NCBI GenBank assembly: GCA_016719295.1
Contig: JADKAF010000001.1
Location: 2,294,001-2,358,000, forward strand
Length of the DNA: 64,000 nt
Reading direction: 5' to 3'
Source of the DNA: Planctomycetota bacterium
Lineage (GTDB): Bacteria > Planctomycetota > UBA1135 > JADKAF01
Position numbers and translations under genes: made by a program. The notes under the pieces were generated by a model. The model searched no databases, had not been told where the DNA came from, and was given only the letters and a program-made list of their open reading frames with translations. Below, piece by piece: positions 36,183 through 44,227 of the stretch. Position 1 is the first letter of the stretch; each line of letters starts with the position of its first letter.

Positions 36183-36689
36183 ATGCGAGACCAGATCTTC
36201 GAGGCCCGTTCCGCGATGCCCGTCTCGGCGGAGCAGCTCTTCGCGTGGCACGCGTCCGCGGGCGCGTTCGAGAAGCTGATCCCGCCGTGGCAGCGCGTCG
36301 AGCTCCTGCGCCCGCCGCAGGGGCTCCGCGACGGCGATCGCGTGCTGCTCCGCGTGCGCCTCTGCCCCGGGGTCTGGAAGCTCTGGGAGGCCGAGCACTT
36401 CGGCGTGATCGAAGGTCGGCGCTTCTGCGATCGCCAGCTCCGCGGGCCCTTCGGCCGCTGGGAGCACACGCATGACTTCGTGCCGCGCGGAGAGCATGCC
36501 TGCGAGCTCGTGGATCGCGTCGCGTATCGCGCGCCGTTCGGCGTGCTCGGTCGCCTGGCGCAGCCCTTCCTACGGCGTGAGCTCGCGCGGCTCTTCGCGC
36601 ATCGCCATGCCGCGACGCGCGCTCACTTGGAAGCGGAGCTGGCCGCCGGTGCCGGCGCGGGCTTCGGCGCGGCGAGCAACGCGCGATAG
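36183..36689 (+). CDS. SRPBCC (START-like) domain protein
   Basis: A 168-residue single-domain protein of the SRPBCC/START-like fold, resembling the 'cyclase/dehydrase' and SDR-associated families. Features are 'FEARSAMPVSAEQLFAWHA' at the start (strand plus helix), 'LCPGVWKLWEAEHFGV', 'LRGPFGRWEHTHDF' and the long C-terminal helix. These bind hydrophobic ligands in a deep pocket; the ligand is unknown. It follows fadD by 41 nt on the same strand and its 3' end overlaps the convergent SGNH gene by 67 nt. Confidence 0.75.
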   Translation: MRDQIFEARSAMPVSAEQLFAWHASAGAFEKLIPPWQRVELLRPPQGLRDGDRVLLRVRLCPGVWKLWEAEHFGVIEGRRFCDRQLRGPFGRWEHTHDFVPRGEHACELVDRVAYRAPFGVLGRLAQPFLRRELARLFAHRHAATRAHLEAELAAGAGAGFGAASNAR

Positions 36690-37609
36690 TGCGCTTCCGC
36701 GCCGGCCTTCGCGACCAGGTCCGCGAACGCCAGCGGCGCCGGAAGCGCGCGCTGCGCCTCCCCTTCGAGCCGCTCGCGCAGCAGCGGCAGCAGCTCATGC
36801 AGGACGAGCGCCGTGCCGAGGCGCGTCGGGTGGAGGTTGTCGCCCTGGATCGCGTCGTCCGGGAGCACGCGGCGACCGTCGCCCTCCGGTAGCGAGACGA
36901 GCCCGCGCTTCGAGCGCGCGACGTAGTCGGCGAGCGGGAACACGAGCAGTCGCGGGCGCTCCGCCGCGAAGCGCTCGAGCCGGCGATTGAGTTCGTCGAG
37001 CGTGCGGCGCAGCGGGATGCGGTTGGGACTCAGCATCAGCGGGTTCGCGCCGAACATGTCGGGATAGTCGGCGATCACGATCGGCGCGGTGGTCTTCGCG
37101 ATCAGCCGATCGATCAGCGCGAAGCCTCGATGCTGCTTCTCCAGGCTGCGCAAGCAGCGCTCGAGATCGGCGTCGCTCTTGCCGTAGGCCTGCAGCAGGG
37201 GCGAGCCCGACTCCGCCTTCGGCAGCTTCTCCTCCTCCGGCCAGTAGCCGAACCAGAAGAGGAAGTCGAGCGCCAGGATCAGGGCCGCGCCATCGCCGCA
37301 CGCGCGCTCGATCTGGATCTCGCCGCGATGCAGCGGATCGGTGAACAGGTAGAGATCGCTCCGGTCGAGGACGACGGCGCTGCCGAGCTCTGCGACGAGC
37401 GAGCCCAAGCCGATCGAGCTCTTGCGCTCCTCGGGTAGCTTCGCGAAGAGCCAGTCCGCGCCGCGCTTGCTCGCTTCCTCCGCGAGGCTCATGCCTCGCG
37501 AGAGGCTGGCGCCGATGACGGTGACCTTGGGTCGCGACTGCGCGGCGAGCGGCGAGGCGCCGACGAAGAGCAGGAGGAGCGAGACGGAGAGCGAACGCAC
37601 GGTCATCAT
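36623..37609 (-). CDS. exported SGNH/GDSL-hydrolase-like protein
   Basis: A 328-residue protein with a signal peptide ('VRSLSVSLLLLFVGASPLAA'). The SGNH pattern is partly visible: block I 'VTVIGASLSRG' with Ser in the nucleophile place, and block V 'DNLHPTRLG' with the catalytic Asp/His spacing (DxxH). Length and fold suit an esterase or acetylhydrolase acting outside the cytoplasm, but blocks II and III are weak. The C-terminal tail is Ala/Pro-rich. Its 3' end overlaps the convergent SRPBCC gene. Confidence 0.65.
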   Translation of the reverse strand: MMTVRSLSVSLLLLFVGASPLAAQSRPKVTVIGASLSRGMSLAEEASKRGADWLFAKLPEERKSSIGLGSLVAELGSAVVLDRSDLYLFTDPLHRGEIQIERACGDGAALILALDFLFWFGYWPEEEKLPKAESGSPLLQAYGKSDADLERCLRSLEKQHRGFALIDRLIAKTTAPIVIADYPDMFGANPLMLSPNRIPLRRTLDELNRRLERFAAERPRLLVFPLADYVARSKRGLVSLPEGDGRRVLPDDAIQGDNLHPTRLGTALVLHELLPLLRERLEGEAQRALPAPLAFADLVAKAGAEAHYRALLAAPKPAPAPAASSASK

Positions 37610-37683
37610 GGCGTGAGCACGCGCGCCGGGGATCGCTCCGCGGCGCGCGCATACGGAGGAGCTTCGAGGAAGGAGGAGCTTCG

Positions 37684-39558
37684 ATGAAGATCAGAACGGT
37701 GCTCGCGCTGCTCGGGGGCCTCCTGGCGATCGCCGCGCGCGAAGCGAGGGCCCAGGATACGCCGCAGGCTCGCTACGAGAAGCGGGAGGTGCTGATCCCG
37801 ATGCGCGATGGCGTGCGGCTCTTCACCAGCATCTACCTCCCGCGCGACCGCTCGCAGCGCTGGCCGATCCTGATGCGCCGCACCCCCTACGGCGTCCGGC
37901 CGTACGGCGCGGATGCGTATCCGCAGCTCCTCGGGCCGCACGCGGCCTTCGATGCGGCGGGCTACGCTTTCGTGCTGCAGGACGTGCGCGGCTGCTACCG
38001 CTCGGAAGGCCAGTTCGTGAACGTGCGCCCCCACCGCGCGCGGAAGACGACACCGCAGGAGATCGACGAGAGCAGCGACACCTACGACACCATCGAATGG
38101 CTGCTCGCCAACCTGCCGGAGAGCAACGGCCGCGTCGGCATGTGGGGCATCTCCTACCCGGGCTTCTACGCGGCCGCCGGCATGATCGACGCGCATCCCG
38201 CGCTGAAGGCGGTCTCGCCCCAGGCGCCCGTCGCGGACTGGTGGTACGACGACTTCCGCCACCACGGCGCCTTCTTCCTCGCGCATGCGTTCAACTTCTT
38301 CGCGCGCTTCGGCAAGGCGCGAAGGGAGCCGACCTCCGAGCGCAGCTTCCCCTTCGCGCACGGCACGCGCGACGGCTACGCGTTCTTCCTCGGCCTCGGT
38401 CGCCTCGTCGACGCGGACGAGCGCTGGTACGGCGGCGACGTGCCGTTCTGGGACGAGCTGCTCCAGCACGACACCTACGACGAGTTCTGGCGCGAGCGGA
38501 ACATCGTCCCGAGCTTGAAGAAGGTCGCCCCCGCCGTGCTCACCGTCGGGGGCTGGTACGACGCCGAGGACCTCTACGGCCCGCTCGCGATCTACCACGC
38601 GATCGAGCAGCAGAACCCCGGGATCGAGAACGCCCTCGTCATGGGCCCGTGGGTCCACGGCGGCTGGGCGCGCGGCACGGGCGAAGCGCTGGGCGACCTC
38701 CACTTCGGCGGACCGCGCTCGCTCGAGTACCAGCGCGACGTCGAGCTTCCGTTCTTCGAGCGCCATCTCCGCGAGCGGAAGGAGCTTCCGCCACCGGCAG
38801 AGGCCACGGTCTTCGACACGGGCGCGCTGCAGTGGCAGCACCTGCCGCGCTGGCCACCCGCGGACGCCGTCGCGCGCCCGCTCTACTTCCGGGAGCGGAG
38901 CACGCTCGCCTTCGCGCGACCGGAGCAGAGCTCGGGCGATCTCCGCGACTCCTTCTTGAGCGATCCTGCGAAGCCCGTCCCCTTCGCCGAGACGATCTCC
39001 GTCGACATGCTGCGCGAGTACATGGTCGACGATCAGCGCTTCGCCGCGCGCCGCCCGGACGTCCTCGTCTACGAGCTGCCCGTGCTCGAGCAGGACCTCG
39101 TCGTCGCCGGACCGATCCAGGTCGAGCTGTGGGTCTCCACCACGGAGCGCGACGCCGACTGGATCGTGAAGCTGATCGACGTGCACCCGCACGACGCGCC
39201 GGAAACCCCCGCCACCCGACCGGGCCGCACGATGAGCAACTACCACCAGCACGTGCGCGGCGAGGTCTTCCGCGGCCGCTTCCGCGAGCGCGCGGACAAG
39301 GCCGTGCCCTTCGAGCCGAAGGTCCCGGCGTTCGTGCGCTTCCCGCTCTGGGACGTGCTGCACACCTTCAAGAAGGGGCACCGCTTGCAGCTCCAGGTGC
39401 AGAGCACGTGGTTCCCGCTGGTCGATCGCAATCCGCAGCGCTGGGTGGAGCACATCCACGAGGCGCGGGAGGAGGACTTCGTGCGCGCGACGCACACGCT
39501 GCATCGGAGTGCGCTGCACGCGTCGCGAGTGCTGCTGCCGGTGCGGGGGGCGCGCTGA
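37684..39558 (+). CDS. CocE/NonD-family X-Pro dipeptidyl-peptidase-like hydrolase
   Basis: A 624-residue exported hydrolase with a signal peptide ('RTVLALLGGLLAIAAREARA') and a clear Shine-Dalgarno sequence (AAGGAGGAG) upstream of ATG. The S15/CocE alpha/beta-hydrolase domain (about 35-370) has the nucleophile in 'GMWGISYPGFY' (Ser near 155), an acid in 'GGWYDAEDLYG' and His in 'GPWVHGGW'. A C-terminal galactose-binding-like jelly-roll domain follows ('IQVELWVSTTERDADWIVKL', shortened). The family cleaves acyl esters, amides and X-Pro peptides; the true substrate is not evident. Confidence 0.9.
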   Translation: MKIRTVLALLGGLLAIAAREARAQDTPQARYEKREVLIPMRDGVRLFTSIYLPRDRSQRWPILMRRTPYGVRPYGADAYPQLLGPHAAFDAAGYAFVLQDVRGCYRSEGQFVNVRPHRARKTTPQEIDESSDTYDTIEWLLANLPESNGRVGMWGISYPGFYAAAGMIDAHPALKAVSPQAPVADWWYDDFRHHGAFFLAHAFNFFARFGKARREPTSERSFPFAHGTRDGYAFFLGLGRLVDADERWYGGDVPFWDELLQHDTYDEFWRERNIVPSLKKVAPAVLTVGGWYDAEDLYGPLAIYHAIEQQNPGIENALVMGPWVHGGWARGTGEALGDLHFGGPRSLEYQRDVELPFFERHLRERKELPPPAEATVFDTGALQWQHLPRWPPADAVARPLYFRERSTLAFARPEQSSGDLRDSFLSDPAKPVPFAETISVDMLREYMVDDQRFAARRPDVLVYELPVLEQDLVVAGPIQVELWVSTTERDADWIVKLIDVHPHDAPETPATRPGRTMSNYHQHVRGEVFRGRFRERADKAVPFEPKVPAFVRFPLWDVLHTFKKGHRLQLQVQSTWFPLVDRNPQRWVEHIHEAREEDFVRATHTLHRSALHASRVLLPVRGAR

Positions 39559-39589
39559 GACTCAGGGGAGCAGCGACCGCGCCGAGACC

Positions 39590-40180
39590 CGCGGTGCGAA
39601 CGGAACGGAGTGGCTCCATACCAGCAGCGGAAGGGAGATCGCGTGGAGCGCCTCTCGGCTGAGCTCCAACCTCAGCGACGAGGGAGACGCCCTGCGCTAC
39701 GACTCCACCCAGGGCGTGGGTCGACCGACCTGGGTCAGCCGACTAGCTCTCGTTGCTGCAGAGCGGCAGCACGCTCTATCGGTTCCATCCGTACGCCTTG
39801 CCTCTGCCGCTCCGGAGCACAGAAGCCTGCGGAAGCGGGCTCGGACGCGCGGTCCACTGCGACCTCCAGAATGGCACCTGCGCCGCGACGGGCAGCGACG
39901 GCGTCGCCGGGTTCTCGATCCGCGGATCGGGATCGATCGCACCCGCGGCGTCGGGTTCAGCGACGCGTTCCCCGAAGTCGAAGCGCGAATGGCGCCGCGA
40001 GTCCCGCGGACCAGGCGAAGAGCGGCGACGGAGCGAGAGGCGCTCGAGCCTGGCCGGCGGTGCGGGCCGTTCGCTCGTCGGAGAGCCGAGCGTCTACCGA
40101 CGCTTCGACTTCGAGCAGCTAGACGTCGCGCGACCGACCGCCGGTCGATGGATCGCGCCAAAGTGCAACGGGTTTGCACC
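39590..40180 (+). pseudogene. scrambled coding fragments of unknown origin
   Basis: Gene-like stretches occur in different frames without a continuous product: one frame near 39600-39745 reads 'SRLSSNLSDEGDALRYDSTQ', reminiscent of lamin-tail-like extracellular domains, and another near 39753-39955 reads 'STLYRFHPYALPLPLRSTEA' and 'CDLQNGTCAATGSDG'. No single frame is a plausible full protein. The region is best described as remnants of one or more exported-protein genes. It leads directly into the decayed DUF6928 gene. Confidence 0.35.
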
Positions 40181-40284
40181 TGCGCGCTCTACATCCAGGC
40201 GCGGAGCTGCGGGGAGCGCTGGGCCCCTTCGTTCCGCGCTCCCGACGTCGCGAGCGAGGACGCCGCCCACGCAGCGCGGAACGC

Positions 40285-40810
40285 ATGGGAGCGAAGAGCT
40301 GGATGCTGGTGCTGGCCGACGCGGACGCGCGCAGCGCACGCGCGCTTGCGCCGGCTCTCGATCGGGCCGCGAGCGCGAAGCTCGCACGAGGCCTCTTCCC
40401 CGACGAAGCGCTGGATCCGCTCGGCGACGAAACGCTCTTCGAGCGGAACGCGTCCGACGAGGAGCTGCTGGTCGGGTGCTTCCCCGGAGCTTCGGTCCTC
40501 GCGGCGCTTCCGCGCATCTGCGAAGCGCGACGTCGCCAAGCTCCAGGCCATCCACAGCGCGGTCGATCGCTCCGCATGCGCGAGCTCGGAGAACGGCGAG
40601 CTGCGGCGCGCACTCCGCCTCTCCGCCAAGCAGCGCATCCTGGAGGACCTCGGTGAGCGCTTGCCCTTCGAGGAGCGGTCCTGGGTCGGAGAGCACCCCG
40701 CCGTGCAAGTAGACGCAGAGGAGGCGGATCCGTAGCCGCTCCACCCACTCGAGCTCGCCGAGGGCGCGAGCTTCGAGAGCAGCGCGAGCTCGGTGGTCGC
40801 GCACCACGCG
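40285..40810 (+). pseudogene. decayed DUF6928-family gene
   Basis: ATG 40285 opens 'MGAKSWMLVLADADARSA', the hallmark start of DUF6928 proteins, continuing with 'LFPDEALDPLGDETLFE' and 'LLVGCFPGASVLAA'. Around 40510-40530 similarity moves to another frame: 'LQAIHSAVDRSACASSENGE', 'LRRALRLSAKQRILEDLGER' and 'LPFEERSWVGEHPA'. A TAG at 40733-40735 then interrupts the same frame just before 'PLHPLELAEGASF', which matches the family C-terminal 'PFHPLELAE'. One frameshift, an apparent internal deletion and one nonsense codon together show a dead gene. The function of the intact family is unknown. Confidence 0.8.
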
Positions 40811-40922
40811 CTCGACGCGGCGACGCGGGCCGTCGGACTCGAAGCGCTGCGCTTGCAGCGCGCTCGCCGAGAGCGCCTCGCATGCGAGCGCGGAGATCCG
40901 AGCCCGCGCGACTCCGCGCCGG

Positions 40923-41804
40923 TCAGCGCTGGATCTCCGTCCCCGCGAGCTTCCCCTTCACCTGGATCTCGCCGTCCCAGCCGAAGTCGGCGCGGAACTG
41001 GAACGCGAGCTGCAGGCGCGCGGGCTTGCCCGGCCTTCCGGGCACGAGCTTCAGCTTCGTGCGGAGGTCGCGAACCGCGCGCAACACGACGGCGCCGGAG
41101 CCGTAGACGTCATCGACGATCCGCTGCAGATCGGCGATCGAGAGGACCGCCATCGCCTTTCCGCGCGCGTCGAGATCCCATGCGCCCTCGCGCAAAGGGC
41201 CGCTGGCGAAGCTCTGATTCGAACGCACCAGCCCTTCGTGCTGCCAGGTCGACTTGAGCTTGGCGTAGATCGAGCCCTGGTTGGGCTTCGTCTGCACCTG
41301 CCAGGAGACCTCGTACGGCGTTGCCACCGCCGGCTCGCACGCGAGGCGCAGCCGGAAGTTCCCCGTGTCGCCCGACCAGCCGCCGACCCGGATCCAGTAG
41401 CTCGCGCCTTCGAAGACGCGCACGGCGACACGCGATTGCTGACCGCAGTCATCGTCGTTGCAGCCGAGGGAGGCGAGGCTCGCGCAGTCGCCGGCGAAGA
41501 TCTCGAGCAGCGTGTCGAAGTCGCTCCCTTCGCAGGTATCGGCGGTGAGCGTTCCGGAGCAGGTGGCGACATGGAGATACCACAGATCGCTTCCGCCGCT
41601 GCCGCAGGCGAACGATGGAGGCGACGCCGTGGCCGCGGCATTGCTCAGAGGATCGCCGAGCCCCAGCGAAACAGGAACAGCACCCCAGCACTCGTCGTTC
41701 GCCGGCGGATCGAGCCGGGCTTCCGCCGGGGAAAGCGCGAGAGCGAGCGAAGCGCACTCGAGCAGGGCGACGAGCGCGAGCATGGAACGGGCGAAGACGA
41801 TCAT
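40923..41804 (-). CDS. exported protein with PPC-like domain
   Basis: A 293-residue exported protein. ATG 41804 (or 41783) begins a signal peptide ('ARSMLALVALLECASLALAL'). Residues about 33-150 resemble bacterial pre-peptidase C-terminal (PPC) beta-sandwich domains: 'PPANDECWGAVPVSLG', 'GSDLWYLHVATCSGTLTADT', 'SDFDTLLEIFAGDCASLASL' and 'YWIRVGGWSGDTGNFRL'. The remaining about 140 residues have no recognised family. An upstream in-frame extension to 42125 is open but belongs to a separate remnant. Confidence 0.7.
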   Translation of the reverse strand: MIVFARSMLALVALLECASLALALSPAEARLDPPANDECWGAVPVSLGLGDPLSNAAATASPPSFACGSGGSDLWYLHVATCSGTLTADTCEGSDFDTLLEIFAGDCASLASLGCNDDDCGQQSRVAVRVFEGASYWIRVGGWSGDTGNFRLRLACEPAVATPYEVSWQVQTKPNQGSIYAKLKSTWQHEGLVRSNQSFASGPLREGAWDLDARGKAMAVLSIADLQRIVDDVYGSGAVVLRAVRDLRTKLKLVPGRPGKPARLQLAFQFRADFGWDGEIQVKGKLAGTEIQR

Positions 41805-42305
41805 CGGGCGAGCTCCGGAGGGCGAGAGGCAACGTCGCCGCGCCGAGGCGTTGGCTCCATCCGCCTTGTCGCGTAGATCGCTGCCGCGACAGGGCGAACA
41901 GGGGTGCCTACCTTGCCGCGAGCCCTCTCGTTCCATCCGGAACCCACCCGTGATCCTCCTCGCTCGAAGCGCGAGCTCAGCGTCGCGATCGTCCCGCCGA
42001 CACGGAGCGAAGATCCCCGCGCCGCCGCCGAACTCCCAGCAGTCGAGGGTCCCCTCGGCATCGCGATAGCGCACGGTGCCATCGCGGCCGACCTCCGAGA
42101 TGGCAACGCCGAAGGATCCGCTCATCGCCGCTCCACCCGAGAGAGCTGGAGCTTGCGACCGCGCCCCCGACTCCGTTCATGATGTGGAAGGCGAGGACCC
42201 GCGCGCAAACGCCTCTTCTCCCCCGGTTCACGGCGCGTTCATCGCCGAGCCGGACCCTCTTCCCCTCTTCGCGTGCGCTCCTGCCGCGCGCCGCTCGGAG
42301 CCAAC
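41805..42305. other. intergenic region with a possible gene remnant
   Basis: About 500 bp between the divergent PPC-like gene and the phosphonate operon. It must contain the operon promoter, but no strong -35/-10 pair was identified. On the minus strand at 42003-42125, an ATG with a GGAG upstream opens a stretch reading 'FGVAISEVGRDGTVRYRDAE' and 'GTLDCWEFGGG', which looks like the N-terminus of a small conserved protein before turning into non-coding-like sequence. This is treated as a remnant, with low confidence. Confidence 0.35.
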
Positions 42306-43454
42306 ATGTCCAGAGGTCGCGTCGTCGTCATCGGTTCGGGGATCCTGGGGCTCGCGCATGCGCTGCGCGCGCGCGACGAGGGCTTCGAGGTCACCGTGCT
42401 CGAGCGCGATGAGCGCCCGCTCGGCGCCTCGGTGCGGAACTTCGGGACCCTCTGGCCGATCGGCTGCACCTTCGGCGTCGAGCGCGATCAGGCGCTCTTC
42501 GGTGTGCAACGCTGGCGCGAGCTCGCGCATGCCGCGGACTTCTGGATCGCGGACTCGGGCTCGCTCACGCTCGCGTACCGCGAGGAGGCCTGGAGCGTCC
42601 TCGGCGAGTTCGCGGAGGCGCGCGCGCTCGGCGGAGCCGAGCGGAGCGGCGACTTCGAGCTCTTGGATCCGCACGCGGTCGCGCGCCGTTGGCCGGCGGT
42701 CGAGACCGCGGGGCTCCGCGGCGCGCTCTGGAGCCGGGCCGAAGCGCAAGTGCAGCCGGCGCAGGCCCTCGCGGCGCTCCTGCGCTACGCGCTCGCGCGC
42801 GGCATCGCCGTGCATTGCGCTTCCCTCGTCTCGCGCGTCGAGGAAGACCACGTCGAGACCAGCGACGGACGCTGCTTCGATTTCGATCAGCTCCTGATCG
42901 CTGCGGGCGCCGACATGCGCCTCCTCTTCCCGCGCGAGATCGCCGCCGCCGGGGTGCAGCGCTGCCGCTTGCAGATGCTGCGCACGACGCCGCAGCCGCC
43001 GGGCTTCCAGCTCGGAGCGATCCTGGTCAGCGACCTGACGCTCTGCCATTACCCCGCGTTCCGCGCGTGCCCAAGCGTCCAGGCTCTCCGCGAGCGCTTG
43101 GCGCGCGAGCTCCCGCAGCACCTCGCCGACGGCATCCACGTGATCGCGGCGCAGCACCCCGACGGCACGCTCACGCTGGGGGACTCGCACGAGTACGGAG
43201 CGGAGTTCTCTCCGGAGCTCGCGAACGTCATCGAGGAGCGCATCCTGGAGATCCTGCGCAGCTTCGCCCGCATACCCGAGCTCCGCATCGCGGCGCGCTG
43301 GGAGGGCATCTATCTGAAGAGCATGCGCGGCGAGACGCAGGTCGTGGTCCGCCCGCGCCCGAAGGTCACGCTCATCACCGCGATGGGAGGCCTCGGCATG
43401 ACGCTCGGTTTCGGCCTCGCCGAGCGCACGATCGCGAGCTGGGTGCGCGCATGA
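42306..43454 (+). CDS. FAD-dependent oxidoreductase, phosphonate-associated (TIGR03364 type)
   Basis: A 382-residue DAO-fold flavoprotein. The dinucleotide motif 'VVVIGSGILGLAHALRA' (about 6-22) is followed by the FAD-ribose Glu in 'VTVLERDERPLGASVRNFGT', a pattern specific to the TIGR03364 group linked with phosphonate genes. The C-terminal 'WEGIYLKS' and 'VTLITAMGGLGMTLGFGLAE' complete the FAD site. As I recall the literature, this group oxidatively deaminates 2-aminoethylphosphonate or its N-methyl or hydroxy derivatives to phosphonoacetaldehyde-type products. First gene of a five-gene operon; the next start overlaps its stop (ATGA). No PhnW transaminase is present, so it probably supplies the PhnX substrate. 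Confidence 0.85.
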   Translation: MSRGRVVVIGSGILGLAHALRARDEGFEVTVLERDERPLGASVRNFGTLWPIGCTFGVERDQALFGVQRWRELAHAADFWIADSGSLTLAYREEAWSVLGEFAEARALGGAERSGDFELLDPHAVARRWPAVETAGLRGALWSRAEAQVQPAQALAALLRYALARGIAVHCASLVSRVEEDHVETSDGRCFDFDQLLIAAGADMRLLFPREIAAAGVQRCRLQMLRTTPQPPGFQLGAILVSDLTLCHYPAFRACPSVQALRERLARELPQHLADGIHVIAAQHPDGTLTLGDSHEYGAEFSPELANVIEERILEILRSFARIPELRIAARWEGIYLKSMRGETQVVVRPRPKVTLITAMGGLGMTLGFGLAERTIASWVRA

Positions 43455-44227
43455 AGCCCGCGCTCATCATCTTCGATTGGGCCGGAACCCTGATCGACCA
43501 CGGCTGCTGTGCTCCGCTGGTGGCGTTCACGGAGGCCTTCGCGGCGTGCGGCTTGCCGATCGACGACGCGACGGCGCGGAAGCGGATGGGAGCGAGCAAG
43601 CGCGACCACGTGCGCGAGATCCTCGGCGAGCCCGCGATCGCCACGCGGGTGCGCGGCGAGCTCGGCATCGAGCCGGACGAAGCCCTCGGCGATCGGCTCT
43701 ACGCCGCCTTCCAAGAGCGGCTGCTCGAGGTGCTGCCGCGTTACGCCGCCCCCATCCCCGGTGCCGTCGAGGCGCTGCAGGAGCTGCGCGCCGCCGGCTG
43801 GGCGCTCGGCAGCACCACGGGGTACACGCGCGCGATGATGCAGCGCTTGCTGCCCTCGGCCGCCAAGGCCGGACTCGAGCTCGATGCGCTGATCTGCTCG
43901 GACGAAGTGCCGCAAGGTCGCCCGGCGCCGTGGGCTTGCTTTCGCCTCGCAGAGCGCTTCGGCATCTATCCGCTCTCGCGCGCCGTGAAGGTCGGCGACA
44001 CGCCGGCCGACATGGCCGAGGGCCAGAATGCGGGCCTGCGCTGCGTCGGCCTCTCCGCTTCGGGCAACGAGCTCGGCCTCTCGGCGGAGCAGCTCGCGCG
44101 CCTGAGCCCCATCGCGCTCCGCGAGCTCCTCGCGCGCGCCGAGGAACGCCTGCGCGGAGCCGGCGCGGAGGTCGTGCTGCCGAGCGTCGCCGAGCTCCCC
44201 GAGTGGATCCGAGGAGCGGCGGGATGA
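43451..44227 (+). CDS. phnX: phosphonoacetaldehyde hydrolase
   Basis: A 258-residue HAD-superfamily phosphonatase that cleaves the C-P bond of phosphonoacetaldehyde to acetaldehyde and phosphate. The nucleophile is D9 in 'FDWAGTLID', and the Schiff-base lysine that distinguishes true PhnX is K50 in 'RMGASKRDHVREIL'. Motif II is 'GSTTGYTRAMM', substrate-cap and metal segments are 'DEVPQGRPAPWACF' and 'VKVGDTPADMAEG'. Both ends overlap neighbours by ATGA, so expression is coupled to the flavoenzyme upstream and the dehydrogenase downstream. The retained lysine argues against the lysine-less PhnX-like subgroup. Confidence 0.93.
   Translation: MKPALIIFDWAGTLIDHGCCAPLVAFTEAFAACGLPIDDATARKRMGASKRDHVREILGEPAIATRVRGELGIEPDEALGDRLYAAFQERLLEVLPRYAAPIPGAVEALQELRAAGWALGSTTGYTRAMMQRLLPSAAKAGLELDALICSDEVPQGRPAPWACFRLAERFGIYPLSRAVKVGDTPADMAEGQNAGLRCVGLSASGNELGLSAEQLARLSPIALRELLARAEERLRGAGAEVVLPSVAELPEWIRGAAG

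Noticed and set aside
40174..40656. Intact 160-residue gene covering the DUF6928 start
   Set aside because: The family similarity leaves this frame near 40520, and what follows in frame is Arg/Pro-rich shadow sequence.
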